NCBI GenBank assembly: GCA_009782245.1
Contig: WRKK01000332.1
Span: forward strand, 1 to 14,646
Source of the DNA: Defluviitaleaceae bacterium
GTDB taxonomy: Bacteria > Bacillota > Clostridia > Lachnospirales > WQUN01
DNA: 14,646 bases
Direction of reading: 5' to 3'
In this document: piece after piece, positions 1-8,400 of the stretch
Layout of the letters: each line of letters begins with the position of its first letter
Position numbering within the stretch: the stretch's first letter is position 1
The notes under the pieces: generated by a model
Databases searched by the model: none
What the model saw: only the letters and a program-made list of their open reading frames with translations
What the model was told of the DNA's origin: nothing
Made by a program: the position numbers and the translations under genes

Positions 1-583
1 CTTCTTCGGATTCCGACAAATTTTTCCAATCTTCGCCAGTCAAAAAGATTTTTTCAAAATGCGACATTATGCCGTGTTTTTCGCAAAATGGCTTGAAATT
101 ATCAAAAAAACCGCCATCGCCATAATCATACGGCATGGACATTTCCACCAATTCGCCAGTTATCAAAAATTCGCCCTCAAAGGGAAATTCCAACTCTTCA
201 TCGTCCTCCGAGATATATTTGACCTCTGGAAAATCCGTCATTTGCTCGCTTTCGGGCAAAATTTTTTCGTGATAAAGCACTTTGCTCTGATTTTTCCAGT
301 CTTTCACGCCGAGCATTTTATTGTTCAACACAAAAAACTGCAAAATCCCCTCGCTAGGAAAATCCGCAAGCGGCGGCAATTCGCCAAAATTCAGCTGTGC
401 CAACAATTTTAGCGGATTGCCTTTGCCGTCCATTGGGTACGCAAAATTTTTCGGCAGGTACGGCAGACCGCCAAATTTGCTGTTTGTGGCGGTTATTTGG
501 TCGCTCTGCCGTGTGGTTAGGCGGATTGCTGGCTGTTTCGTCTCCGCCTTGAAATCTTCTAGTAATTGGGTTAAATTTTCCAT
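1..583 (-). CDS. YwqG-family (DUF1963) protein, C-terminus outside the window
   Basis: An open frame on the - strand starts at ATG 583-581, preceded by a strong AGGAGG ribosome site (590-595), and runs off the left edge, giving 194 visible codons. The residues FGGLPYLP (about 37-44), LAQLNF (61-66) and the following ELPPLADFP-EGILQFFV stretch are typical of the YwqG/DUF1963 family. That family consists of cytoplasmic proteins of unknown biochemical role, sometimes found near toxin-immunity genes. A consensus promoter lies about 90 bases upstream at 676-704. The gene diverges from the BREX operon and points the same way as the two - strand genes at the right end of the window, so it probably belongs to the host backbone. 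Family assignment is fairly sure; function is unknown. Confidence 0.85.
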   Translation of the reverse strand, partial: MENLTQLLEDFKAETKQPAIRLTTRQSDQITATNSKFGGLPYLPKNFAYPMDGKGNPLKLLAQLNFGELPPLADFPSEGILQFFVLNNKMLGVKDWKNQSKVLYHEKILPESEQMTDFPEVKYISEDDEELEFPFEGEFLITGELVEMSMPYDYGDGGFFDNFKPFCEKHGIMSHFEKIFLTGEDWKNLSESEE

Positions 584-669
584 TTTGTCCTCCTATGTGT
601 TGGATTTTGGCGATTTTACGGGGGTTTTGGCAATTTTTGCGTTGTCGTGTCGCCGCCTGTTTTTTACCT

Positions 670-724
670 ACAAACATTGTAATATAGGCGAAAATTTTTG
701 TCAAGAACTTGTTGGTTGCGTTTG
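670..724. repeat. Left copy of direct repeat flanking the BREX block
   Basis: Positions 670-695 and 696-724 align with 13621-13646 and 13655-13683. By eye 22 of 26 and 27 of 29 bases are identical; the right copy has 8 extra bases between the blocks. Both copies are in the same orientation. The left copy holds the working TTGACA-17-TACAAT promoter on its - strand and ends inside a palindrome. It marks the left edge of the BREX-containing block. Confidence 0.85.
676..704 (-). promoter_or_regulatory. Sigma-A-type promoter of the YwqG-family gene
   Basis: On the - strand TTGACA (704-699) is followed by a 17-base spacer and TACAAT (681-676). This is a near-perfect housekeeping promoter. Transcription would start near 669 and leave a leader of about 85 bases before the ATG at 583. 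The -35 box lies just downstream of the 710-745 hairpin, so a protein bound at that palindrome could affect this promoter. Confidence 0.75.
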
Positions 725-745
725 CGAAACCAAACGCAACCAACA
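710..745. repeat. Perfect 15-bp inverted repeat (hairpin or operator)
   Basis: The arm TGTTGGTTGCGTTTG (710-724) is followed by the loop CGAAAC (725-730) and the exact reverse complement CAAACGCAACCAACA (731-745). No T-tract follows on either strand, so it is not a simple terminator. It sits between the divergent promoters of the YwqG-family gene and the BREX operon. It could be an operator, a cruciform, or the scar or recognition end of an inserted element. The left arm belongs to the flanking direct repeat; the right arm is unique to this side. Confidence 0.8.
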
Positions 746-803
746 CAGCAATGTACGGAAATTTTTAACATTTCTACAAATTTCAAAAAATTTTCAAAAG
801 CCC

Positions 804-832
804 TTGCACCCCAAAAACAAATATGCTACAAT
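804..832 (+). promoter_or_regulatory. Extended -10 promoter upstream of the BREX block
   Basis: TTGCAC (804-809), a 17-base spacer and TACAAT (827-832), with TGC directly before the -10 box, form a good sigma-A promoter with an extended -10. Transcription would start near 838-840, about 35 bases before the small zinc-protein gene. Apart from the two promoters, the direct repeat and the hairpin, I see nothing else in the 584-874 gap. Confidence 0.7.
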
Positions 833-860
833 AAATCCAGTAACAAAAAATAAAAACTGA

Positions 861-867
861 AAGTGAG
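861..867 (+). promoter_or_regulatory. Weak ribosome binding site that decides the start at 875
   Basis: AAGTGAG lies 7 bases before the ATG at 875. The alternative GTG start at 863 lies inside this sequence and has only an A-rich, purine-poor stretch before it. I therefore chose the ATG, which shortens the protein by four residues. Confidence 0.5.
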
Positions 868-874
868 CCAAAAA

Positions 875-1078
875 ATGCCTAAAATCAAAAAAACCTGCTA
901 CGTATGCGACAAAACCCCTTTAACAAAAGATGAAATTGGGTTGACAAAAAAACTGCTAAATCGCAACCCAAAATATTACTACTGTACGGCTTGTTTGGCG
1001 GATTATTTAGAAGTTGACGAAGAGTTTTTGCTAATAAAAGTTGAAGAGTTCAAAGACGAGGGCTGTGCATTATTCTAG
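875..1078 (+). CDS. Small protein with two CxxC pairs, putative zinc ribbon
   Basis: This 67-residue protein carries C8-x2-C11 and C37-x2-C40, a standard spacing for one four-cysteine zinc site. A basic stretch (TKKLLNRN) lies between the pairs. A short acidic segment (LADYLEVDEEFLLIKVEEFKDEG) and a terminal GCALF follow. It looks like a family of short uncharacterised zinc proteins seen in clostridial genomes; I cannot name a function. It is the first gene after the 804-832 promoter and lies 17 bases ahead of the 597-residue HTH gene, so the two are probably co-transcribed. It could be a small DNA- or protein-binding regulator. A GTG at 863 would extend the protein by four residues but lacks a ribosome site. 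Confidence 0.75.
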   Translation: MPKIKKTCYVCDKTPLTKDEIGLTKKLLNRNPKYYYCTACLADYLEVDEEFLLIKVEEFKDEGCALF

Positions 1079-1095
1079 CCCCGAGGGAGGTACGC

Positions 1096-2889
1096 ATGGA
1101 GCAGACCAATTTACAACCGAAAAATTTACGTGCAGCTTTTTTGTCGTGGCTGCAAAACGAAATTGCCGACAAAGTCTACATTTTAGCCGTTTTGGACAAC
1201 TTGCAATCTGCATCTGACAATGTTCTCACGAAAAAAGGTGCTCCCCCTATTTGGCAATACATGACCGCCGCCGATTTTGAGCCTATTTACAACAGCTTGC
1301 TAGAAAGCAGGTTGCTCCGCTTTGCGTATAACAAAACTTACAGGGGATTTAGCAATGCAGGTAGCCTATATTTGCGATTTTTACAGGATTTTCAAGTACA
1401 GCAAGAAGAATTAACAAAACAAGCAGAACAAGCAGAACTGCCACAAGAAAATCCACCAATACCGCCCACGTTTGCCGAAAACGCTAAAAAATCCGAAGAT
1501 AACGAATCTATCGAACTTTTCACTATTTTGTCAACCAATTTTCGCAATGGTTTTCGCCTAAATGATACCATTGATTTGGCTAGATTTCGCCATTTTGCCG
1601 AAAATTCAACATTTTCCATTGACAAAATCGAAAACGCCGAACTTTCCCAAAAAATAGCCGATTGTGGCGTAGAATACGAGGGCAAAATTTATCCTGTGCC
1701 AACCGCAACGATAGATTGGATTTTGCAAGAACAGCAAAATTATTTTGAAACAGGAGCGAAAATCATATTTTTCTCGGAATTTTACGCAAAACATAGCGAA
1801 CGCCTTTTTGAAAATAGCGTTATTTCGGAAAATATGCTTGCAGAAATACTCAAAAACCGCCTAAACAAAGTGTTTTTCACGGAAAATTATTTTGGATATA
1901 TTAATGAATCCACAAATTCCGCCATTGAAAGCGAATTGTTGAGAATTTGGGTAAACGGCTTAACACTATCGCAAATTGCCGAAAAATTACCGCATATACC
2001 GAAAAACCGCATAAAAGACATCTTGCGAAAAAGTGTCAACTTCATAAGCACCGCAAACGAGATTTTTTACCATGTAAACCAACTCCATTTGCCCGAAGAA
2101 GTTGAACTTGCGAATTTTGCCTTGAAAACCTGTCAAAATAAAGGTTTCGCAACTTTTGCAGAACTGAATTTGAACGACTTTTTAGAAGAAAATTCCGAAT
2201 TTTCCCCTGCAACTTTGTACATCGCTCTTTACAATCTCTGTTTGGCGGATGATTTTGACAAAAGGGGTAAAATATTAACGCCAAAAGGCAAGCCGCTAAA
2301 TGCCGCCGATATTGTGCGAAATTATTGTAAAAATCTGGAAACCTGCACGTTGAGCGAGTTGTCAAGCGTTTGGCAGGATTTGAAAGAATTGGACATAAAA
2401 GCACAGCAACCGCAGTTGTTGCAAGCGGTACATTACGTTACAGTCCGCATCGACCGTGAAAACTTCATTGCCGATAGCCTAATAAATTTTGACGTAATCG
2501 CCACGGACACAGCAATTTCAAAGCTAGTGCAAGGGCAATACTTGCCGTTACGGGATTTTACCGCCCTTGCCCTGCTCCCAGATTGTGGGCATAGCTGGAA
2601 TTTATTCCTGCTAGAAAGTTATTGTCGCCGCTTTAGCCTTGATTTTACTTGCCTTGCACCTAACTTTAATTCTAGCAACGTTGGCGTGATTGTCCGACGT
2701 GATTGCAAGATGGATTATATGGAAATTATGGCAGATGCCGCCCGTCTGCTGTACGGGCAGACAAACGCCGCCGTTCCGCCAACCGAGAGTGCCGTCAACA
2801 CTTTTTTATATGAGAGCGGCTATATCGGCAAGAAAAAAACCTCAAAAGTGGCGGAAATACTGCAAAAAATAAATTTGCGAAAAAAATAA
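1096..2889 (+). CDS. BREX-associated 597-residue HTH protein of unknown function
   Basis: The ATG has a good site (GGGAGG) 7 bases upstream. Residues about 8-97 form a helical domain ending in AGSLYLRFLQDF. It resembles a recurring N-terminal module that I associate with restriction-related proteins. An acidic, proline-containing linker follows (about 98-140), then a middle domain with a GVEYEGKIYPVP segment. A helix-turn-helix lies at about 277-312 (LLRIWVNGLTLSQIAEKLPHI, like sigma region 4). The C-terminal third has VTVRI (449-452 region), FDVIATDTAI (465-474) and WNLFLLESY (501-509), which I remember as a signature of large uncharacterised proteins near defence loci. There is no Walker motif, nuclease or methyltransferase motif. 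It is encoded just before brxP but separated from it by a promoter, so it may be a regulator of brxPCZL or the DNA-specificity factor. Both roles are inference. Confidence 0.8.
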   Translation: MEQTNLQPKNLRAAFLSWLQNEIADKVYILAVLDNLQSASDNVLTKKGAPPIWQYMTAADFEPIYNSLLESRLLRFAYNKTYRGFSNAGSLYLRFLQDFQVQQEELTKQAEQAELPQENPPIPPTFAENAKKSEDNESIELFTILSTNFRNGFRLNDTIDLARFRHFAENSTFSIDKIENAELSQKIADCGVEYEGKIYPVPTATIDWILQEQQNYFETGAKIIFFSEFYAKHSERLFENSVISENMLAEILKNRLNKVFFTENYFGYINESTNSAIESELLRIWVNGLTLSQIAEKLPHIPKNRIKDILRKSVNFISTANEIFYHVNQLHLPEEVELANFALKTCQNKGFATFAELNLNDFLEENSEFSPATLYIALYNLCLADDFDKRGKILTPKGKPLNAADIVRNYCKNLETCTLSELSSVWQDLKELDIKAQQPQLLQAVHYVTVRIDRENFIADSLINFDVIATDTAISKLVQGQYLPLRDFTALALLPDCGHSWNLFLLESYCRRFSLDFTCLAPNFNSSNVGVIVRRDCKMDYMEIMADAARLLYGQTNAAVPPTESAVNTFLYESGYIGKKKTSKVAEILQKINLRKK

Positions 2890-2896
2890 AAAATTG

Positions 2897-2925
2897 TTGC
2901 AAAATATTTCAAAGTGTGGTATAGT
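2897..2925 (+). promoter_or_regulatory. Internal extended -10 promoter of brxP-brxC-pglZ-brxL
   Basis: TTGCAA (2897-2902), a 17-base spacer and TATAGT (2920-2925), with TGG directly before the -10 box, lie in the 111-base gap between the HTH gene and brxP. Transcription would start near 2932 and leave a leader of about 70 bases. The layout (TTGCAN, 17, extended -10) matches the 804-832 promoter. It would let the four core BREX genes be expressed independently of the two upstream genes. Confidence 0.7.
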
Positions 2926-2981
2926 ATCGTTGGTGGTTTTTGTGCTACTAATGGCAACACGGCAAATAATGACAAACGATA
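2925..2981 (+). promoter_or_regulatory. Spaced 7-bp inverted repeat around the brxP start region
   Basis: TATCGTT (2925-2931) and AACGATA (2975-2981) are exact reverse complements separated by 43 bases, covering the predicted transcription start and leader of brxP. Such spaced half-sites could serve a looping repressor or cap a leader hairpin. A pair this short may also occur by chance in AT-rich DNA. Confidence 0.25.
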
Positions 2982-3000
2982 AATTTGAAAGAGGGATTAT

Positions 3001-5487
3001 ATGTACTCCTACACCTACGACCAGCAAACAGGCGGAATACTGCTAAACTCAACGCCGAGCGGCTTTTCCAAAGAGCCACGCCCTGTATACGCACCAGAAT
3101 TGGATTTGCTTGGTTTTGATAAATATTGGCAATACGACAAACAAGCCGAATCCCCCTATTTATGGGCGGAAGCCAACTATTATTACTATCGTGGCAGGCT
3201 TGTGGCAAAGTTAAAGGGTGGCAACGTTTACACCGCTCCCGAGATTTTGCTTGGTTTTGTGTGCGAAAATTATGTAGAACCGCCAAAAAAGAGCGAAAAC
3301 GCCCCAAAATCCGCCAAAAACTCAACCAAGGCTAACATAAAAACTGTATACGAACCCTACACAGCCGACAGCTTTACAGATAGCAATAACAACGTCTTTC
3401 ACATAATACCGCCAGAGCCGCTAAAAACGCCGCTCCAAGCGGTTGACATTCCCGCAATGGTCGCCAAAAATCGTGAACTGCTTGATATTTTAGAGCAAAC
3501 TACTGTTAAAAAAATCGTTGCTATTTACGAGAAACATCACGAAAAATTGGACAGCTTTCACGTGGCTTTTTCTGGCGGAAAAGATAGCCTTGTTCTTTTA
3601 GACCTTGTAAAAAAGGCGTTGCCAAAGAACAGTTTTACTGTGGTTTTTGCCGATACTGGCATGGAATTTCCTGATACTTACGATGTTATCAACAAAGTTG
3701 AAGAAATGTGCAAAGCCGAAGAAATCCCATTTTACACCGCTAAATCTCATTTTACGCCGCAAGAATCTTGGGAACTTTTTGGACCGCCCTCGCGTACGTT
3801 GCGTTGGTGCTGTTATGTGCATAAAAGTACGCCGCAAATATTGAAATTGCGGGAAGTTACTGGGAAAAATAATTATACAGGGCTTGATTTTGTTGGCGTT
3901 CGTGCAGGAGAAAGCCTTAGCCGTGCGGAATATGAGTACGAAAATCTCGGAAAAAAGATTAAGGGGCAACATAGCCATAACTCTATTTTGGAATGGACTT
4001 CTGCGGAGGTTTGGCTTTACATATACAAAAAAGATGTTTTGATAAACGAAACTTATAAACTCGGAAATTCTCGTGCAGGTTGCTTGTTTTGCCCTATGGC
4101 TGGAGATGGTAGCATATATTCCAGACGTGCAAATTATACCGAAAATGTCGATAAATACATTGAAATAATTCAAAAAATGAACTCCTGGGACACAACGCCT
4201 GAAAATGTTGAAACTTACATTACAAAAGGCGGTTGGGAACATCGAGTAAGCGGACGTGGTATTACTGGTAATTCCGTTAAATATACCGAAGTCACGAAAA
4301 AAGGCGTAGTAAAAATAACTGTCAAAAATCCCTTGTCAGACTGGAAAGAATGGGCAAAAACTATAAATGAAAATGTAATTCCTTTTTTTGTTAGAAACGC
4401 ACAAAACGGGTATATTGTGGAAATTTCAGAAAAAGACATGAGAGAACACCCAGCCGAGGGGAAATTTTTGCGACAAGTTTTTAGAAAATCGGCTTTTTGT
4501 AGTGGTTGTAGGGTATGCGAAACTGACTGTCGGAATAACCGCATAAAATTTTCAAAAAACAAAGTGAGCATAACAGATTGTGAAAAATGTGGAAAATGCC
4601 ACGAAATTATGGGAGGTTGCCTAATGTACGAAAGTCTAAAAATACCGCAAGACGAAAGAAAAACAAAAGCTATAAATTGCTTTGATGACCATGCTCCGTT
4701 GTACGCATGGTTAGAATCGTTTTTCAATATTGGAAACGATTTTTTTGAGAATAACTCACTGGGTCCAAATCAATTTAAGGTATTTAAGCGATTTTTGCGA
4801 GATTCAGAATTGCAAGATAAAAGTGAGATTTTGCCCTTTTTTGAGTTGATTAACAGCTTAGAATGGGCAACAAATACGGCACAAGGTTTGATTTTGGTAA
4901 ACTTGATTGCTAATAATCCTCAAATGGAATGGTACGTAAAAAATTTAGATATTTCCGAGTCGATAGCTAGAAAATTGCTTGAAGAACGCTTGATTCATGT
5001 TGACGAATTAAAGCTAAAAGCTGCAAGATCGGTCGTAAAAATGTACAAAAGAATCGTAGAAACCCCACTAGGAACAGCCCTAAACTTCGGATACGTAACA
5101 GAAGATGGCGACTTAGTTCGTACAAAATGCCGAATAACTGACCCACGAGTTGTATTATACGCACTCTTCAAATTTTCCGAGAAATGCAACCCAGACCGAG
5201 AAAAAAAGCAAAAAGCCCAAAAACAGCCGCTCACCGCACCGCATAGAGACGATTACAAAGAATTTCGGCTGTCAACGCTACTAAACGACACAATCGAACG
5301 AGACGGCATAAGCCCAACAAGAATTTTTGGGCTAGATTACGCAGAAATGCAGACATTCTTAAATGCGCTAAACGCCAAATATCCCGAATTTATAACAGCG
5401 TCATTTACGCACAACCTAGAGGCAATCACGCTTTCGGCGGATAAATCCTCGGCGGACGTGCTAGAACTTTTTAGGGAGGAAATTTAA
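3001..5487 (+). CDS. brxP: BrxP, PAPS reductase/DndC-like enzyme of type 4 BREX
   Basis: This 828-residue protein is the candidate DNA-modification enzyme of the locus. The N-terminal 150 residues are unassigned. An adenine-nucleotide alpha-hydrolase domain follows with the PP-loop SGGKDS (191-196), FADTGMEFPDTY after it, and RWCC (268-271) and GCLFCP (360-365). These supply the cysteines expected for an Fe-S cluster, as in DndC and PAPS reductases. Residues 500-540 form a ferredoxin-like insert with two clusters: C500, C503, C506, C510 and C527, C530, C533, C540. The C-terminal part (about 565-740, with LGPNQFKVFKRFL and TPLGTALNFG) resembles DUF4007, a domain found with Dnd genes. The likely reaction is ATP-dependent activation of DNA for sulfur transfer; this is family inference. 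The AGAGGG ribosome site lies 5 bases before the ATG. The stop overlaps the brxC start by one base. Confidence 0.88.
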   Translation: MYSYTYDQQTGGILLNSTPSGFSKEPRPVYAPELDLLGFDKYWQYDKQAESPYLWAEANYYYYRGRLVAKLKGGNVYTAPEILLGFVCENYVEPPKKSENAPKSAKNSTKANIKTVYEPYTADSFTDSNNNVFHIIPPEPLKTPLQAVDIPAMVAKNRELLDILEQTTVKKIVAIYEKHHEKLDSFHVAFSGGKDSLVLLDLVKKALPKNSFTVVFADTGMEFPDTYDVINKVEEMCKAEEIPFYTAKSHFTPQESWELFGPPSRTLRWCCYVHKSTPQILKLREVTGKNNYTGLDFVGVRAGESLSRAEYEYENLGKKIKGQHSHNSILEWTSAEVWLYIYKKDVLINETYKLGNSRAGCLFCPMAGDGSIYSRRANYTENVDKYIEIIQKMNSWDTTPENVETYITKGGWEHRVSGRGITGNSVKYTEVTKKGVVKITVKNPLSDWKEWAKTINENVIPFFVRNAQNGYIVEISEKDMREHPAEGKFLRQVFRKSAFCSGCRVCETDCRNNRIKFSKNKVSITDCEKCGKCHEIMGGCLMYESLKIPQDERKTKAINCFDDHAPLYAWLESFFNIGNDFFENNSLGPNQFKVFKRFLRDSELQDKSEILPFFELINSLEWATNTAQGLILVNLIANNPQMEWYVKNLDISESIARKLLEERLIHVDELKLKAARSVVKMYKRIVETPLGTALNFGYVTEDGDLVRTKCRITDPRVVLYALFKFSEKCNPDREKKQKAQKQPLTAPHRDDYKEFRLSTLLNDTIERDGISPTRIFGLDYAEMQTFLNALNAKYPEFITASFTHNLEAITLSADKSSADVLELFREEI

Positions 5488-8400
5488 TGAATACCAATAC
5501 TTACAAAGAATATTTTGAAATTGATGAGCAGTATTTCCCGTCAATAGGGGAAACTTCCATCGAGCAAAACCCTGACTTGTGGCTTAAAACTTACCCTCAT
5601 GACAGTTTTATTTCTATACTTGAAAAATTTGAAAAATGCCTTGCTAAAAAATCGCCCAGATCGCTGTGGATAGAGGGTACATATGGCACAGGCAAGTCGC
5701 AATGTGCCTACGCCCTGCAAAAAATACTTACCGTGCCAGAAGAAGAATTGCAAGAATATTGGCAAAAATGGGACGAATTAAGAGATAAGCCCGATTTGTG
5801 CGAAAAGCTGATAGGACACCGCCAAAAAGGGATAATAACGGCGTATCGTTACGGCTCTGGCAATATTTCGTCCGTGCGGGAACTTTTTCGACTTATGCAG
5901 GAAAGCATTAAAAAATCCCTAGAATCCGCCAATCTTTACACAGGCAACAACACTTTGCGAGAAAGCGTTGCCGCTTGGCTAGAAATACCAAAAAATATGG
6001 TGTGGTTTGACGAAACATTAAAGGAATATCGCAGTTTTTCGCAAGAATCCGCCGCTGAAGTGTTGGAGCAACTCCGACAAGGTGGCGAAATCGCCAACCT
6101 TATGAAAAATATCTTTGCAATGGCGGAAGAACAGGGAATTACCGCAATAAATCTCACAACCGACGATTTTATAGCGTGGCTTAAAGACGTTATCGACCAA
6201 AACAACGTAAAAATCGTGGTTATTTGGGATGAATTTTCGGAATATTTCAAACACAATAACAACAGCCTTTCGGAACTGCAAAAACTCACGGAATTGGTGC
6301 AATCCAAGCCGTTTTATTTCATACCGATAACGCACGAGGTAAGCCATATTTTCCTTGATGGCACTAGTAATGAATGGGATAAAATACGCGACCGCTTTGA
6401 ACGTGGAGAAATTACTTTACCTGACAATATAGCGTTTAAGCTAATAGGCGGAGCGTTTCAGCCCATAACAGCCGCCATTGAAACTTGGGCAGGTCTAGCC
6501 AACAATCTAAACGAAAGACTAAAATCCTCACGTGCCGCCGTAATGTCAAGTGCGAAAATAAAAGATTCGAGAAACACGCAAAATACAATAAAAAATATCA
6601 TGCCGTTGCACCCAATGACCGCTCTAGTTTTGAAAAATATTGCGGTTTTGTTCCAATCCAACCAACGTAGCATTTTTGATTTTATAAAATCTCAAGATTC
6701 GGACAAACATACATTTTCGTGGTACATAGAAAATCATAGCCCACACAGCGAATTTCCACTACTTACGGTAGATATGCTTTGGCATTATTTTTACGAAGAG
6801 AAAAAAGCAGATTTAACGTCCGACATTAGGTTGATTTTGGACGTTTTTCCAATGCAAGCCGAAACGCTAACTGGGGCTAGAAAATTAACTGACGACCAAA
6901 AAGCCGTATTAAAAGCCATTTTGATAATGTCGGCAGTAAATCAAAAATTGGGCGGAAGTATTGAAATTCTAAAGCCCACCGACACCAACATAGCATACGT
7001 ATTTGAGGGAACTAACCATTTAGAGGGAACGGCTGCCATAAATTGTGCAAGACAATTAGTAGATAAAAATTTACTAATCGACGCACCACAGGAAAAGGGC
7101 GGAAAAATCTATTCCATAGCCATTGCATCGGGCGATCAGGCTAAAATTGACCTGCAAAAAAAGGATTTATTAGTGCAATCGACCACGCAAAAATTAGCAG
7201 AAGAGGGCGAAATGGGCGGACTTTTCAATCTTTCTTCGCCTACGCCAGCCTTGCGTTTACGATATTCCATAGACGAAAATGCCGATAAATTGCCCATAGT
7301 TGCCCTGCAAAATTTCACAAAAACGATAAACGACCTTAGCGGAAGACAGTCAAATTGGCAGTTTAAGGCTGTAATTGCGTTCGCAAAAGACGAAACAGAA
7401 ATGTTAGAATTTCGCAAAAAAATAGAAAGCGCCGTTGCAGATAAAAAATATCAAAATATACTTTTCATAAGTGCCGTAGATACGCCCCTTGGCTTGCCTG
7501 CTTTTGAGAAATATTTAGATTTTAAGGCAATGTCGCTGTATCATGTGGGCTCGAATAAGGCACAGCACAGAGAAGAAAACAACCGTGCAAAAGAGGTCTT
7601 AAAAGAATGGAGAAAACGCTTAGAAGACGGCTCTTTTACGCTGTATACCTTTGAAAATCAGAAAGGCGAAAAAGTTGCAGGTGCAAGCGATATTTTGAGA
7701 ATTATGCAAAAAATCGTGCTTAAAAAGTTTCCAAATTTATTGGAATTTTCCGAAAAACTAACGATACCACAACTAAAAAAGGAACGTCCCGTGGATTCTG
7801 CCAAAATGGGCGTTATAAATATAAACGCCAAAACTAAGGGAACTTTGAAAAATGTTGAACAAAAAATATTTTCCGAGGTTTGGGAACTGGAAGAATATTG
7901 GAAAAAACTTCCAAATTTGCAAATTTCTAAAATAAAAATTGCCGTAGACAATCTAATCAACGAGAGATTTAGCCTTGACGGACAGATTGAAATAGGGGAT
8001 ATTTACAGCTATTTACAAGAGTTTGAGGGTTTCGCACCCTGCAATCTTACTGCTTTTATTGTCGGATTTTTGCTGAAAGAATATTCCGAAAAAAGCTATC
8101 GTTACGCTGACGAAAACGGTGCAAGCGGCGAAATGACCGCCGAAAAACTGGGAGAAATGATAGGCAACCACATTCAATCCGTGGCGAATACTGCCAAAAA
8201 ATCAAAGCCCACTCGCATTATAAAAATGACTGCCGAAGAACGAGCATTTTACACACTAACAGATCAGGTTTGGGGCGTTCCAGAGGGCAGTTGTTCGTCC
8301 GTTAGCCAAGCGGCACGTGCAATAACTCAAAAAATGCGGACGTTTCACTTGCCTGTTTGGTGTTTGGCGGAAGTGGACACGGCGAATTTGTACGGTTTGG

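Noticed and set aside
321..860. Open frames on the + strand over 59-860
   Set aside because: They are opposite the YwqG-family gene, which has a recognisable family sequence, a strong ribosome site and a consensus promoter; the + frames have neither ribosome sites nor recognisable protein features.
863..874. GTG start for the small zinc protein
   Set aside because: The GTG lies inside the only plausible ribosome site (AAGTGAG), which is correctly spaced for the ATG at 875.
3598..4242. A 214-residue - strand open frame inside brxP
   Set aside because: It is antisense to the conserved PP-loop and cysteine motifs of BrxP and resembles no family; an antisense shadow.
3001..5487. Calling this gene a classical DndC
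   Set aside because: It is far longer, carries ferredoxin and DUF4007-like parts, and sits with BrxC, PglZ and BrxL rather than DndB, DndD and DndE.
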